Positions 18,644 to 28,123 of a stretch of 64,000 nucleotides of DNA are shown here, piece after piece. Made by a program: the position numbers and the translations under genes. The first letter of the stretch is position 1; each line of letters begins with the position of its first letter. The DNA is from Planctomycetaceae bacterium. GTDB lineage: Bacteria; Planctomycetota; Planctomycetia; Planctomycetales; Planctomycetaceae. The notes beneath the pieces were generated by a model, which saw only the letters and a program-made list of their open reading frames with translations, had not been told where the DNA came from and searched no databases. The stretch covers positions 1 through 64,000 of the forward strand of contig JAGQPX010000007.1 in the NCBI GenBank assembly GCA_020426505.1, written 5' to 3'.

Positions 18644-20068
18644 TTACAACCCGATCGTCTGATCCGCATACTCCCCGCTGCGAAGCACGGCCTCATCCTC
18701 GCGACGGTTCACGATCGTCACGTCTCCTTGGATGACAACGTCAGCATCAAACCGAACGGCCCCCAGCACCGTCAACGATCGACACGCTTCTAGCGACGGC
18801 GGTCCCGAGGGGAACAGCGACTCGAAGCGATCCAACATCTTGTAATGGGTAGAATCGAGTTCGATGAGTGGCGGCTTTCCCTCACGTGACCCGATAAGCC
18901 GCAGGACCGAATCGTCCTCGATGGTTTCGTAGGCGTCGGAGCGCACGGCGAGCAGGTCATTTGTCGTCTTCACCGGAGAAAAGCGACTGCGAGGCACGAG
19001 CACAGCTCCGCTGTCGTCAAAGCATTCGATCGCGGCCCCCATCGCCGATTCGAGTTGAAGCACGGGCGGCGTCTCCGGCTGCTGCGGATCGATCGTCTTG
19101 CGGTTCTGAATGAGCGGCAGCGGGAGGAGTCCCCCGTGAGCGTGGAGCGCATCACGCAGGTGTTCCAGTTGAATCCAGAGATTGTTGGTGTTGAAGTAGC
19201 CGTGCAGGCTAATGTCTTGAAAGTCGTCGACATCCTCGGTCGGACATTGAGCCAGTTCACGCAGCACGAGTCGACCATCGCTCTTTCGGCGGGCGAGGTG
19301 TCCCCCCTTGCGGTCGACCTCCGTTCGGCCTGCGACTTCCATCAGGAATGATTGATCGGATTCGGCGAAGTAACGCAGCAGACGTGGATCGACGGTGGCT
19401 CCGAGGTTGTCAGCATTCGAGACAAACAGGTATCGCACTCCCTGATCCAGCAGCCGATCGAGTAATCGGTCATTGCCGAGTAACGAAGGGTACAGGTCGC
19501 CATGTCCGGGCGGACACCATTCCAGATCTGGATCGTCACGCCACGAGACGGGTGCGTGCGTCTTCGGGTCGAGTTTGGGAACCTTGTTCTGAACGAAGTC
19601 GAGTGAGCCATCATGGTTGGCAAGGTCAGGATAGCGTGCCAGATGCTCAATGCTTTCAACCCGTGTGCTGAAGCTGTTCATCAGCAGGAACACGGGGCTC
19701 TCCTGTCTGGTCTTTCGCCGGAGCCGAAGCATCTGCCGGGCGATGAGGTCGAGAAACGTGTCACGTCCGCGCACGGGCAGTAGCGACTTCGGTCCAGACA
19801 GCCCCATACTGGTGCCCAAGCCCCCGTTGAGCTTGATGACTGCAAGCTGATCCAGCAGGCGAGCGCCTTCGTCCAAGGGGTCTGCGAGTGAATCGTAGGC
19901 AACAACTCCGTCGACTGGCGCGAGGGCAGCTTCAGGAAGCAGACCGGTCTCTCCCTCCTGAAGGCGATGATTGGCATCCAGAAAGGCATCGATGGCAGAC
20001 GGCGACACATTCGCCGCGAGCATCTTGCTGCGAACGAGATCGCGAGGTTCGGGAGACGAGTTTGTCAT
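18644..20068 (-). CDS. UTP--glucose-1-phosphate uridylyltransferase, UGP/UDPGP family
   Basis: This 474-residue enzyme belongs to the eukaryote-like UDPGP family and not to the bacterial GalU family. VIKLNGGLGTSMGLSGPKS near residue 77 is the UTP-binding loop, PPGHGDLYPSL and FVSNADNLGATVD form the sugar-nucleotide pocket, and LHGYFNTNNLWI lies in the acceptor site. It would make UDP-glucose for glycan and glycogen synthesis. An N-acetylhexosamine-1-phosphate substrate is possible, but the NLGATVD motif favours glucose. It follows the polysaccharide export genes on the same strand after a 154-base gap, consistent with but not proof of a shared role in surface polysaccharide. Confidence 0.82.
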   Translation of the reverse strand: MTNSSPEPRDLVRSKMLAANVSPSAIDAFLDANHRLQEGETGLLPEAALAPVDGVVAYDSLADPLDEGARLLDQLAVIKLNGGLGTSMGLSGPKSLLPVRGRDTFLDLIARQMLRLRRKTRQESPVFLLMNSFSTRVESIEHLARYPDLANHDGSLDFVQNKVPKLDPKTHAPVSWRDDPDLEWCPPGHGDLYPSLLGNDRLLDRLLDQGVRYLFVSNADNLGATVDPRLLRYFAESDQSFLMEVAGRTEVDRKGGHLARRKSDGRLVLRELAQCPTEDVDDFQDISLHGYFNTNNLWIQLEHLRDALHAHGGLLPLPLIQNRKTIDPQQPETPPVLQLESAMGAAIECFDDSGAVLVPRSRFSPVKTTNDLLAVRSDAYETIEDDSVLRLIGSREGKPPLIELDSTHYKMLDRFESLFPSGPPSLEACRSLTVLGAVRFDADVVIQGDVTIVNRREDEAVLRSGEYADQTIGL

Positions 20069-20222
20069 ACGACGGCAACAAAGCGTGAACAGACGATTTG
20101 CTCACACCGTAGTACGCGAAACACGTTGGCAGCAACCGTTCTCACCAGAGACGATCGACCGTTGATCTGCGCATCCATTTGTAGGGGGCTCCCGGATTCG
20201 ATCTCGCACCAATGTGATTCGA

Positions 20223-22349
20223 TCAGTTTCCGTTTGTTTGAAGCTGCGCGGCGGCGATGGTGAAGATGGCACCTTCAAGCAGATGTCGTTCGATCAATGC
20301 TCCGATGGCTTCAATCTTCGTGTACTGCAGGATCAGCATGTCGCCCGGCTGGATGATGATATTCTCTCGTTCCGGTCGGCGGACGGCTTTGTACAGATCG
20401 ACCTCGATCGGCACGCGTGTTCCGTTGGGGAGTTTCCGGAGGATCACGACGTGACTCGCACTAAATGTGACGTCCATGTTGAGGGCGGAGACACCGCCGA
20501 TCGAGCGCGTCGCCGTATTCTGAGCAGCTTGAGAGGTTTGTGCGATCGAGATCGCTTCGAGGATTCGTAAGTCGTAATCACGGGGCAGAGTGTACTGTCC
20601 GCCGCCGAGCAGGCCGCCCGTGTAGTAGACTTCCGTCTCACGCGATTCGATGAACACGATATCACCGTCCTCTAGGATGATGTCCTGTTCGCTGAAAGCG
20701 GGTCGCTCGCCTTCTCCGAGTCGGATCGGAATCTTGATGACGTTGGGGCTCTCCACCGTCGGATCAAAGTCGAGCATCTGGTCGCGCCACAGGTCATCTT
20801 GTCCTCCGACCAGCGTTTCCTCGATTGCTGACGGATCAGCGAACTCGTCGAAAGCTGGTGACGGTTCGGGGAGGGTGGACGGCGTGCTCCAATGCGACTG
20901 TGGAGCCGTCGTGAAGGAGGTCTCCTCCGGGACGCCCATGGTTGTCGACACTCCGGAATGTCCGAAGCTCGGCTGGTTCATCGCCGGCCTGTAAGGTGAT
21001 GTGTACGGCGAAGGCGAATAACCCGTGTTGACCTGCGCGGTCTCGAACGAATCGTGTCCCGTGCTCCAGCCGTAGGGGGACTGGCCACGTACAATCGGCT
21101 TGGATGTATGGCCCCAGACGGACCTGCGCCCCGAGGATGTTCTACGCAGCGACTCGGCAGGAACTGCCGGCTGAGGCCACAACGGGGAGCCGGACGACGG
21201 TTGCTGAGGGACAGTTGATGGTGTGGTTGGTTGTGGCTTAACAACTGGGGCAGGAGAGGTTGCCTCCTCCGCAGGTGTCGGTCGCGACTCGGTCGTTGAT
21301 GGACGGCTGGGTGTCTCCATCGGAACCGTCATGGGGGGGGTCAGGCCACGGGGAACGGCTTCGGTTTCAGGTACGAGAGTGTCCGCCTCCACGCGGGATC
21401 GGCTTGGCGAGGTTTGCGGGATTGTTGTCGGCACAGACGGCGAAATCGTCGGCGTCGGAAGTCTCTGACTGGGCGTCAGCACATCGGCCGGCTCGGTCTT
21501 GCTTGAACCAAGTGAGGGAGCCGGCAATGTCAATAATGGCATGGACTCCAATGTCGGACACGCATCATCGAACGGGGTCGGCAAGGGGACGGTCGCTTCC
21601 CGACTGTCCCGCCGGCGAATGATGTAGATCGTATTCTTGGCATCGAGTCCCGGAAGTCCGTCTGCTCCGCCGTCTGCCTTGGCGAGTGCATGCATGACAT
21701 CGTTCTCGTAGGCCGGCAGGCGAACGAGTTTCGCGGTGCCGCGTTTCGACTTGCCAATGTTGACCGTTCCCGGCTGTCCGCCGACTGCCAGTTCATTCGC
21801 CGTTTCCTGCCGAACGACAAGCACACTGTACTCGCGACGACGAGAAAGGCTGATCAGCACGCGGTCACGTTCATCATTCAACAGTTTCCTGTCGACCGTG
21901 TAAGCATGCCGGACCGCTTCCTCGGCCTCTGCGAGTGTCTTTCCATCGACGCTGATCGGTGGGACGAGTGGAAGCGAAACCGTGCCGTCATCCCGGACGG
22001 TCACCGGGTATCCAATGGTCGGAGTATCTGCGGGATTCTGCGGCAGATTGATGGGAGGGACGTCCCCGACCTGAGTCTGATCAGAGACGCCTAACGATCC
22101 CAACACTCCGGGCACGTAGACGGAGAGCACGTCGCCAGCCGCAAGCCGGTATTGATCCGGTCGTCGCTGCTCTAACAGACCAAGATTGATCGTCTTCTTG
22201 CCGGAGCGACTGGGGCCGAGGTACTCATCAGGCACGTACGCCGCCGGCACTCCGTGAAGCGGGACAAACGCCGCGCAGCCGTTGAGGCTCGCAAGGGCGA
22301 GCAGCACGGTCAACAACCATCCGTATCGACTTCTCGGAAGCAAGCTCAT
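20223..22349 (-). CDS. Polysaccharide biosynthesis/export (Wza-type) lipoprotein with long Pro/Ser/Thr insert
   Basis: From ATG 22349 the protein has 708 residues. A signal peptide ends at Cys25 (LALASLNGC), so lipidation is likely. The export domain YRLAAGDVLSVYVPGVLG and the strand VRDDGTVSLPLV match outer-membrane secretins of capsule export, followed by a first SLBB-like part (REYSVLVVRQ...ADGLPGLDAKNTIYII). Residues about 247-535 are a Pro/Ser/Thr/Gln-rich, low-complexity insert. The end (EDGDIVFIESRETEVYYTGG...LPRDYDLRILEAI...IQPGDMLILQYT) completes a second SLBB region. It probably forms the exit channel for a surface polysaccharide. The upstream lipoprotein gene ends 95 bases before it on the same strand. 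Confidence 0.85.
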   Translation of the reverse strand: MSLLPRSRYGWLLTVLLALASLNGCAAFVPLHGVPAAYVPDEYLGPSRSGKKTINLGLLEQRRPDQYRLAAGDVLSVYVPGVLGSLGVSDQTQVGDVPPINLPQNPADTPTIGYPVTVRDDGTVSLPLVPPISVDGKTLAEAEEAVRHAYTVDRKLLNDERDRVLISLSRRREYSVLVVRQETANELAVGGQPGTVNIGKSKRGTAKLVRLPAYENDVMHALAKADGGADGLPGLDAKNTIYIIRRRDSREATVPLPTPFDDACPTLESMPLLTLPAPSLGSSKTEPADVLTPSQRLPTPTISPSVPTTIPQTSPSRSRVEADTLVPETEAVPRGLTPPMTVPMETPSRPSTTESRPTPAEEATSPAPVVKPQPTTPSTVPQQPSSGSPLWPQPAVPAESLRRTSSGRRSVWGHTSKPIVRGQSPYGWSTGHDSFETAQVNTGYSPSPYTSPYRPAMNQPSFGHSGVSTTMGVPEETSFTTAPQSHWSTPSTLPEPSPAFDEFADPSAIEETLVGGQDDLWRDQMLDFDPTVESPNVIKIPIRLGEGERPAFSEQDIILEDGDIVFIESRETEVYYTGGLLGGGQYTLPRDYDLRILEAISIAQTSQAAQNTATRSIGGVSALNMDVTFSASHVVILRKLPNGTRVPIEVDLYKAVRRPERENIIIQPGDMLILQYTKIEAIGALIERHLLEGAIFTIAAAQLQTNGN

Positions 22350-22444
22350 GGGAGTTGTTCGCTCAATAGACTGGCTGTTCATTCCGGAGTTGTCCTTAAC
22401 GCCGTCAGTCCGTTGATCGCTCACGATTCTGAATGGGGCAGCGT

Positions 22445-23035
22445 TCACCATGTTGAGTCGACCTCGTCTCCCCAGTAGGCGTCTCGACTGCCGTTTGTTT
22501 TGATGATTCCCGTCGAATCCTCGCCCTCAAGCCCGAGTCCTGTGACGCCGGATGCCGCCACCGTGTTGTACTGATACCGACAATGGGCTGTGGCATGGGC
22601 CGCGCCGGCGGCATAGCCTGCAAACCAGTCCTGAGCATGCTGATGCCCCTCGGCGGTTCGATAACACGTCGTCCAATACTGCTCGGGTGGAACAGCGGGG
22701 ACGACGCCATCTCCCCCTAATGCAATGTCAACGAACGCGGAACGGTACCCAAACTGAAAGTCGAGATTGGGTCGTTCCGGGTAACATTCCCGCATCGAGA
22801 TGAAGGCCCGCTTGGCCGCTTCGTGCGTGGCGAATCGTTCATCGATACAACGTGAGTAATGTTTTCGAGGAAGGCAGAAGTAGGCGTTGCAGTCATCCGC
22901 AGCACAAGTCGCTGAGTCGCAATCGATCGACGAGTCGCACGCTGTCTGAGATATGGAGTGACATCCCCCGCACATCACAATCGCCAGACACACGGTCGTC
23001 GAAGCGACCGTTATCCGCATGAACGACTCAAACAT
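22445..23035 (-). CDS. Cys-rich lipoprotein of unknown function upstream of the export gene
   Basis: The 196-residue product from ATG 23035 (or 23020, five residues later) has a lipoprotein signal ending VMCGGC. The mature part is rich in cysteine (at least ten, many in the first 40 residues) and has a conserved-looking middle: DFQFGYRSAFVDIALGGDG, PAVPPEQYWTTCYRTAEGH and AQDWFAGYAAGAAHA. I recall similar planctomycete proteins encoded next to Wza-type genes. That suggests a role in polysaccharide export or assembly, but no function is established. Confidence 0.7.
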   Translation of the reverse strand: MFESFMRITVASTTVCLAIVMCGGCHSISQTACDSSIDCDSATCAADDCNAYFCLPRKHYSRCIDERFATHEAAKRAFISMRECYPERPNLDFQFGYRSAFVDIALGGDGVVPAVPPEQYWTTCYRTAEGHQHAQDWFAGYAAGAAHATAHCRYQYNTVAASGVTGLGLEGEDSTGIIKTNGSRDAYWGDEVDSTW

Positions 23036-23318
23036 GTTGCCGCGTGATGTCATCATTCGCCTGCGGGCTCTGAAAACGATTCGGAGAGGGCAGGATGCCC
23101 CTGACCGGCGAAACTGGCCGCTCGTGACTACCGGCGATGAGTGACACATCGCGCGCATTGCCTGAACGACAGTCTCTTTGGAGATATCGGCTCAGGCTTG
23201 GACCGATATTGACGGTTTTTCGGTCTGGGCAAACTTTGCGGATCACGATGACTTTGCAGTCAATCGCCGATCAACGTAAGTGCCCCTGGGAGAACCACAT
23301 GCATCCGAAGACAGTCAA

Positions 23319-24440
23319 CTATTGGGCGACGGACGGAGTGCCGAGAGGCGAGTCGGCGTGCACGATGGTGATAGGTTGACCACTGAGCAGTGGGTTCCCG
23401 GCGACCTCGAAGCCCTGATCGTGGGCGAACTCCTGCAGTTCGCGATGGAGTACAAAGCTATCCGGATAGACAAAAAATGTCAGCGTCGCATCCCGATCCG
23501 CTTCGCGAATTGCTGACAGGAATCGACTATTCGGCTGAAGGGCATCGGCTGCCGATTCCGTGACGAGGTTCTCTTGAGGAATGAACTGCCAGATGGAAAG
23601 TCGTGCGCCAATCGTTGCACGACCATACTTCAGTTCCTCGACCAGAGTCGGTGTGACGCGATCGACGACGTATTCCATCTTGAATCCCTGAATCGGACCG
23701 AGCGTGCCCGAGTACTGCTGCGACGTCAGGAGTCTCTTCAGGATCATCTGCCGTTTGGAAAGGAACGATTCCAAAAGTTCGTCAGTGGGGACGACGGCCA
23801 CTCGGTCGCCCGTGAGGAGAAACAGAATCTGCTTCCCGCTGACCTGTTTTCCTACCGGGTTGAGCTTGTGTTTGAGGACAGTGGTGTTCGGCTGCTCAGT
23901 CTCTGCCTCGTCGAGAGTGACTTGCAAGCTCGCCAGTTCACGCTGCGTCGTGTTGAGGGTCTCATCCAGCGCGGCGATTGCCTGCGAGCCCTGCGAAAGC
24001 CGGGATCGCTCCCTTTCCAAATCCTGTTGGGATTGAATGACCGATTGACGAACGAGTGTTGCACGAGATGCGAGTTGCTGTTCTTCGGAGACCAGCTGTG
24101 CTCGTTGGGCTTCCAACTGAGAAACGGTTGCCTGCAACTCCTTCACACGACCGACCAGCTCTTCCGACAGCACGGGCGGCGCGATGCTCTCCCCCTCCAG
24201 AATAGGGAGTTCCAGTTCAGGTTCCAGGGTCGTCTCGAAGATGTCCGGCAAAGGGACGATCGAAGCCGAAGCGACTGCCTGCGTCTCGCTGTTCGTATCC
24301 GCCAGTTTCGCTGGCGCACGGCTCACCTTCATCCCGGCGACCACAATGAGAATGATCAGAATCCCCACGATGTTTGCCAGAATGTCAAGAAACGAGTCCG
24401 ATCCGAACACGATCTCGTCTTGTCGATGTCGTTTGCTCAT
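23319..24440 (-). CDS. Single-pass membrane protein with ExbD/MotB-like aspartate and coiled coil
   Basis: From ATG 24440 the protein has 373 residues. A short cytoplasmic tail is followed by SFLDILANIVGILIILIVVA: Asp19 at the head of one membrane helix recalls the proton-carrying Asp of ExbD, TolR and MotB. Residues about 85-185 are a Gln/Glu/Leu-rich coiled coil (LQATVSQLEAQRAQLVSEEQ). The C-terminal 160 residues are a soluble domain with FFVYPDSFVLHRELQEFAHD, which resembles parts of the neighbouring 580-residue protein. It is last in a three-gene unit with the partner and the channel gene. Similarity to ExbD is inferred from topology and one residue. Confidence 0.7.
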   Translation of the reverse strand: MSKRHRQDEIVFGSDSFLDILANIVGILIILIVVAGMKVSRAPAKLADTNSETQAVASASIVPLPDIFETTLEPELELPILEGESIAPPVLSEELVGRVKELQATVSQLEAQRAQLVSEEQQLASRATLVRQSVIQSQQDLERERSRLSQGSQAIAALDETLNTTQRELASLQVTLDEAETEQPNTTVLKHKLNPVGKQVSGKQILFLLTGDRVAVVPTDELLESFLSKRQMILKRLLTSQQYSGTLGPIQGFKMEYVVDRVTPTLVEELKYGRATIGARLSIWQFIPQENLVTESAADALQPNSRFLSAIREADRDATLTFFVYPDSFVLHRELQEFAHDQGFEVAGNPLLSGQPITIVHADSPLGTPSVAQ

Positions 24441-24468
24441 GAATCCCCCACGACTCCTCGCCTGCGCT

Positions 24469-26211
24469 TCACTCCAGGGTGAGTTCGACGTCACTGTGCA
24501 GGTCCCATTGTCCGACGATCGGCTTGAGACGTTCGTAGAACTGGTTGCCCCCGGGACTCACAACAAACTTGACGGACGGCAGCCAATAAAAACTCCGTGG
24601 TGGTTCACCCCAACTGTTGACGTGTTGGCTCATGTGAACACTCAGGAGTTGCCGTAACTCTTCGGCCGAGATGCCCTGCGTGATGGGGAACGATGTTTCA
24701 TCAGCGATCGTGACCTGCGTCGACGACACCCGGATCAGCACTTCCCGCTCATAGCCGATTTCGCCCGCGTGAGAGTGTTTCTGCCAGGAAGGTTGCTTGT
24801 TGGAGATCTCCAGTTCCTGTCGACCCAATGCACGCCATGACTCATCGACATCCGATCCCGAGGGTAAATCTGACCGGTTCGACAATGCCGATCCGTGAGC
24901 GTCTCTTGGCGAAGACAACGATTCGCCAATGCTCGGAAACGGATCTGACGATCGATTGTCGGAACGTGCGAGAGGCAACTGTTCTGGCAATGGTGCGCCA
25001 GGAACTTGCGAATCGAACAACTCGACATCGTTTGAAAGGCTTGACTGAAGATCGGGCAGCTCTTGTGGACCATTTGTAACTGGTTCACGGCGGAATCGCT
25101 GTCCGAGGATGGTCACGTAGCGTTCGTCGTCCGATGGCGGTCGCAATGGCGACATGCCCTGTTCAATCGCGCGGCGAGCAATCTCGCGTTGTTCCGGCGG
25201 CAGCAGGGCGATCATCTCCTCACGCTCTTTGAGCATTTGCTCGACCATCGTGTGACAGATTCGCGTCGCCTCCGTGTCAGTTTCCGGCCAGATGAACTCC
25301 TGATCGTCGCTCACGAGTTCGTAGCCGAACGAGTCTCCCGCAGCGTCGAGGTATTTCCTGACCACATAGTAAGTCGGGACGCCTCGCGGACGGATGACCA
25401 CAAGAAGGTACGGTTCACCGCTGTATGCTGGGTTCGCCGAGCGCGCATCAACACGTTGCCAATACTTCGTCAATGCACTCGCGGTTGTTCGCAGGGGGTT
25501 ACTTCGGACCGGGAAGCCCATCAGGTCGACGAGGCGGATCGTCACGCCTTCGGAAGCAAAGGTGACTCCTTCCTCCGTGCATTCGAGGATGATCGGACGC
25601 CTAGCAGTGCCCGTGCGTCCGTCGTACGGCATGATCGTGAACTTCGAGTCAGCGTTCGCAATGCGTTCGCGAGCTTCGTCGATCTCCCGGCGATAGACAT
25701 CGGCCTGCTCGGTCGCATCCTGTTGCTGACGTTTGAGCCGATCAAACTCGCTGACGAGTTGACGCTTCTCCTCCTCGACGGTGTCCGCCTCGCTCTTCAT
25801 CTGGTCAAGAGATTGAGCATCCGCCTCAATGGTCGCCCTCAGTTGTTCGACATAAGACCGTTGGACGTCAACGCCCGCCGTCAGCTTGGTGTGAAGTGCC
25901 TGCAAGCCTGCCAGTCTCTCACGCCATTCCTCGTTCGGGTCAACGAGCGGAGCTTCCGGTTCGGCTGCCGTGGGCAACGCGATCGGCGGTTCATCCTCCT
26001 GTGGCACGAACTGCGGCGCAGCGGGTCGCGGCTCCGGCTCTTCTACGATCGGTTCAACGATCACAGTCGCGATGGCCTCGGCCTGTTGATGACGGATGCG
26101 GCGGGTCGTTACCAATAGCAGTAGAATCAGCGCGCCCATCGCGCAGATGAGCACGGCCAGAAAGGGGAACAGTGAGACGGTGTTTTCCGTCCTGTGAGCG
26201 CGTCTGCTCAT
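24469..26211 (-). CDS. Single-pass membrane protein, second partner of ExbB-like channel
   Basis: This 580-residue protein begins RRAHRTENTVSLFPFLAVL and has one membrane helix at about 14-35 without any acidic residue, then a Pro/Glu-rich stretch, a coiled coil (about 85-185) and two globular stretches. The first (about 190-310) contains PIILECTEEGVTF and LLVVIRPRGVPTYYVVRKYL; the second (about 490-580) contains VKFVVSPGGNQFYERLKPI. Both look like the end domain of the next protein. The 'VSLFPFLAVL' opening is a hallmark of planctomycete proteins next to MotA/ExbB genes. It lies 15 bases from the channel gene and 28 bases from the next gene. Confidence 0.7.
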   Translation of the reverse strand: MSRRAHRTENTVSLFPFLAVLICAMGALILLLLVTTRRIRHQQAEAIATVIVEPIVEEPEPRPAAPQFVPQEDEPPIALPTAAEPEAPLVDPNEEWRERLAGLQALHTKLTAGVDVQRSYVEQLRATIEADAQSLDQMKSEADTVEEEKRQLVSEFDRLKRQQQDATEQADVYRREIDEARERIANADSKFTIMPYDGRTGTARRPIILECTEEGVTFASEGVTIRLVDLMGFPVRSNPLRTTASALTKYWQRVDARSANPAYSGEPYLLVVIRPRGVPTYYVVRKYLDAAGDSFGYELVSDDQEFIWPETDTEATRICHTMVEQMLKEREEMIALLPPEQREIARRAIEQGMSPLRPPSDDERYVTILGQRFRREPVTNGPQELPDLQSSLSNDVELFDSQVPGAPLPEQLPLARSDNRSSDPFPSIGESLSSPRDAHGSALSNRSDLPSGSDVDESWRALGRQELEISNKQPSWQKHSHAGEIGYEREVLIRVSSTQVTIADETSFPITQGISAEELRQLLSVHMSQHVNSWGEPPRSFYWLPSVKFVVSPGGNQFYERLKPIVGQWDLHSDVELTLE

Positions 26212-26226
26212 GGGGGTTCATCCGCC

Positions 26227-27705
26227 TCAGGCCGCTTTGGGTTTGGCTCGGGCCGTCAACAGGTGCACAGCGGCCGTGAGATTGTGAAGTGTTTCCTCAA
26301 ACGTCTCTGCGGCCCGGACGGCTTCGAGGTTGGTCGAGAGCTGCTGCTCAACATTGATGAGCTGCTGCTCCTGATCGGCCAGACGGACCAACTGCTCGGT
26401 GAAGCCGGCCAGTTGCTGCATCTGCGCGTCAACCCGTTGAGACGAGGATTCGAGTGCGGTCAGCCATGACTGCATTCGTTCGTCCAATTGTTCGAGCAGG
26501 TCCTCCGTGCGGGCGTCATGCGCCTGGACGACGGACTGCAAACTCTCCCGGATGCCGTTCCACATCTCCTGTTGCTGATTCTGCGACTGTTCGCTTTGCA
26601 GGTCCCGGCGAGCAGCATCGAATTCGAGTGCTTCCTGAAACTGTGTGGAGGCTTTCTCGAAGGCTCCCAGGAACTCCTGACGAACCTCGCGCAATTGGGA
26701 CGCATGTTCGCCGAGTGTTGCTTCCACTCCGTTGCCGAGATGCGATGTGAGTGCCTGCTGCTGTGCGTCGAGTGTTTCCGACCAACGCTCCCGCAGGCCG
26801 TCCATCGAGTCGCGCCAGAGTGTTGTTTGATCCTCAATGAGCGACTCGGTTCGATCGAGCAGCTGCCGGGCAGCGGTCGTCTGCGCTTCGTGCACCGGGT
26901 CTGCCCCGATTGAGTCTGCGAGAAACAATGGCAACAACTGCGTCAGACTGATCTGCTCGACGTCTGCGAGGAGTCGCTGTTCCGAGCGTTTGATCCAGTC
27001 ATACGTGAAGACCAGGATGAGAGAGAACGACATGGCCACGGTTGTCGTGTCGAACGCGACAGACAAGCCGCCGGTGACCGTGTTCAAGGACGTGTCAAGC
27101 TGCTCCGGGGTGACGTTGGCGATGGCGAGCGTGATGCCGATCACGGTGCCGAGGAAGCCGATGATGGGCACGGCCCAGTTGATCGTGAGCAGCAACGAGA
27201 AGGATTCAAACAGCCGGTCGATCGCTGCTTCGGAGAGATATTTCAGGTGCTCCTCCAATCCGCGTGCGGACTGTCTGGTGCGGACGTATTCACAGGCGTT
27301 TCTCAGGCGGACATTGAGGAGGCTGTGTCGCTGTGAGACCGGAACATCCCGAAGTGCGAAGTCGAGATCATTCAGACAGACGTTGACGTCGTGACCTTGC
27401 TGATCGGTCAGCACGAGGGAGTCGAAAATGTTGTTTTTGACCGAAGCTCGCTCCGACCGCAGTCGCCACCAGCGGGAGATGAGCATGGCCATTCCCACGC
27501 AGAACAGACCGACCAGCAGGTACTCCAGTGGATGGCTGCAAAAATACCTCTTGGCGGTCTCCGAGTACCCCGGGAGATAGGGAATGGCTGCGTAAAACCC
27601 AAAGGTCGCTGCGAGTCCCCACAGGATGGGTGAGGTCCACCAGGACGGATTTGGAGACGAGTTTTCGGCCGAGCGGTCGGCGGACGGAGACTGTGAGACA
27701 GGCAC
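26227..27705 (-). CDS. MotA/TolQ/ExbB proton-channel family protein with long coiled-coil tail
   Basis: The start is taken as GTG 27705, because AGGGGGA lies six bases upstream; this gives 492 residues. Four membrane helices are visible at about 26-42, 60-78, 170-196 and 213-234. The last two form the conserved channel part, NWAVPIIGFLGTVIGITLAI and GGLSVAFDTTTVAMSFSLIL, as in ExbB/TolQ/MotA. The last 250 residues are a long Gln/Glu-rich coiled coil (QEMWNGIRESLQSV, RLADQEQQLINVEQQL), far longer than in ExbB or TolQ and similar in layout to ZorA of the Zorya system. It starts a three-gene unit and probably forms a proton-driven motor with the two partners. Confidence 0.85.
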   Translation of the reverse strand: MPVSQSPSADRSAENSSPNPSWWTSPILWGLAATFGFYAAIPYLPGYSETAKRYFCSHPLEYLLVGLFCVGMAMLISRWWRLRSERASVKNNIFDSLVLTDQQGHDVNVCLNDLDFALRDVPVSQRHSLLNVRLRNACEYVRTRQSARGLEEHLKYLSEAAIDRLFESFSLLLTINWAVPIIGFLGTVIGITLAIANVTPEQLDTSLNTVTGGLSVAFDTTTVAMSFSLILVFTYDWIKRSEQRLLADVEQISLTQLLPLFLADSIGADPVHEAQTTAARQLLDRTESLIEDQTTLWRDSMDGLRERWSETLDAQQQALTSHLGNGVEATLGEHASQLREVRQEFLGAFEKASTQFQEALEFDAARRDLQSEQSQNQQQEMWNGIRESLQSVVQAHDARTEDLLEQLDERMQSWLTALESSSQRVDAQMQQLAGFTEQLVRLADQEQQLINVEQQLSTNLEAVRAAETFEETLHNLTAAVHLLTARAKPKAA

Positions 27706-27967
27706 GCGAATTCCCCCTCTTGAGAGGCGTGCATTCCTTCCCCTGTACGCGAAAGCCTCGCGCAGAATGGAACTTCGCCCCCCTGACAATTGGTTCCGCC
27801 TGTCTCATCGACAGAATCCACCTGATTCGTTCACTCGATTCCTTCCCCGGATTTCCAATCGGCAAAAACTGCTGTAGATTCACTTTCCCTGAGTTGCTAC
27901 GTTCCGTCTTCTGGAGTTTATCCACGGAGGTCGCTGCGTTTTGGAGACTTGTCAGAGGTAGAGATTC

Positions 27968-28123
27968 ATGACTGGTTACACTGTCCACACAGGTGCGAGC
28001 GAAAAGTTTGTCGAAGGTTGGGACAAGGTTTTCGGCGACCAGAAAAAGAAGCCCGGCAAAAAGACCGCCGGCTCACAGAAGCCCAAAGCCAAGGCCCCCG
28101 CGAAGTCGAAAAAGCGTAAGTGA
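27968..28123 (+). CDS. Small basic protein, 51 residues
   Basis: An ATG at 27968 with AGAGGTAGAG upstream opens a 51-codon frame ending at TGA 28121-28123. The first 25 residues, MTGYTVHTGASEKFVEGWDK and VFGDQ, look well ordered; the rest is a Lys/Ala/Pro-rich tail (about 18 Lys or Arg in 27). I recall similar short proteins starting 'MTGYTVHTGS' in other planctomycetes. The strongly basic tail suggests RNA or ribosome binding, as in other small basic ribosomal accessory proteins, but this is inference. It is divergent from the ExbB-like unit over a 262-base gap. Confidence 0.7.
   Translation: MTGYTVHTGASEKFVEGWDKVFGDQKKKPGKKTAGSQKPKAKAPAKSKKRK

Noticed and set aside
23319-27705. Zorya defence system
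   Set aside because: The channel tail recalls ZorA, but the partners lack a recognisable OmpA-like domain and no ZorC, ZorD or ZorE gene is adjacent. Kept as an ExbB-like complex.
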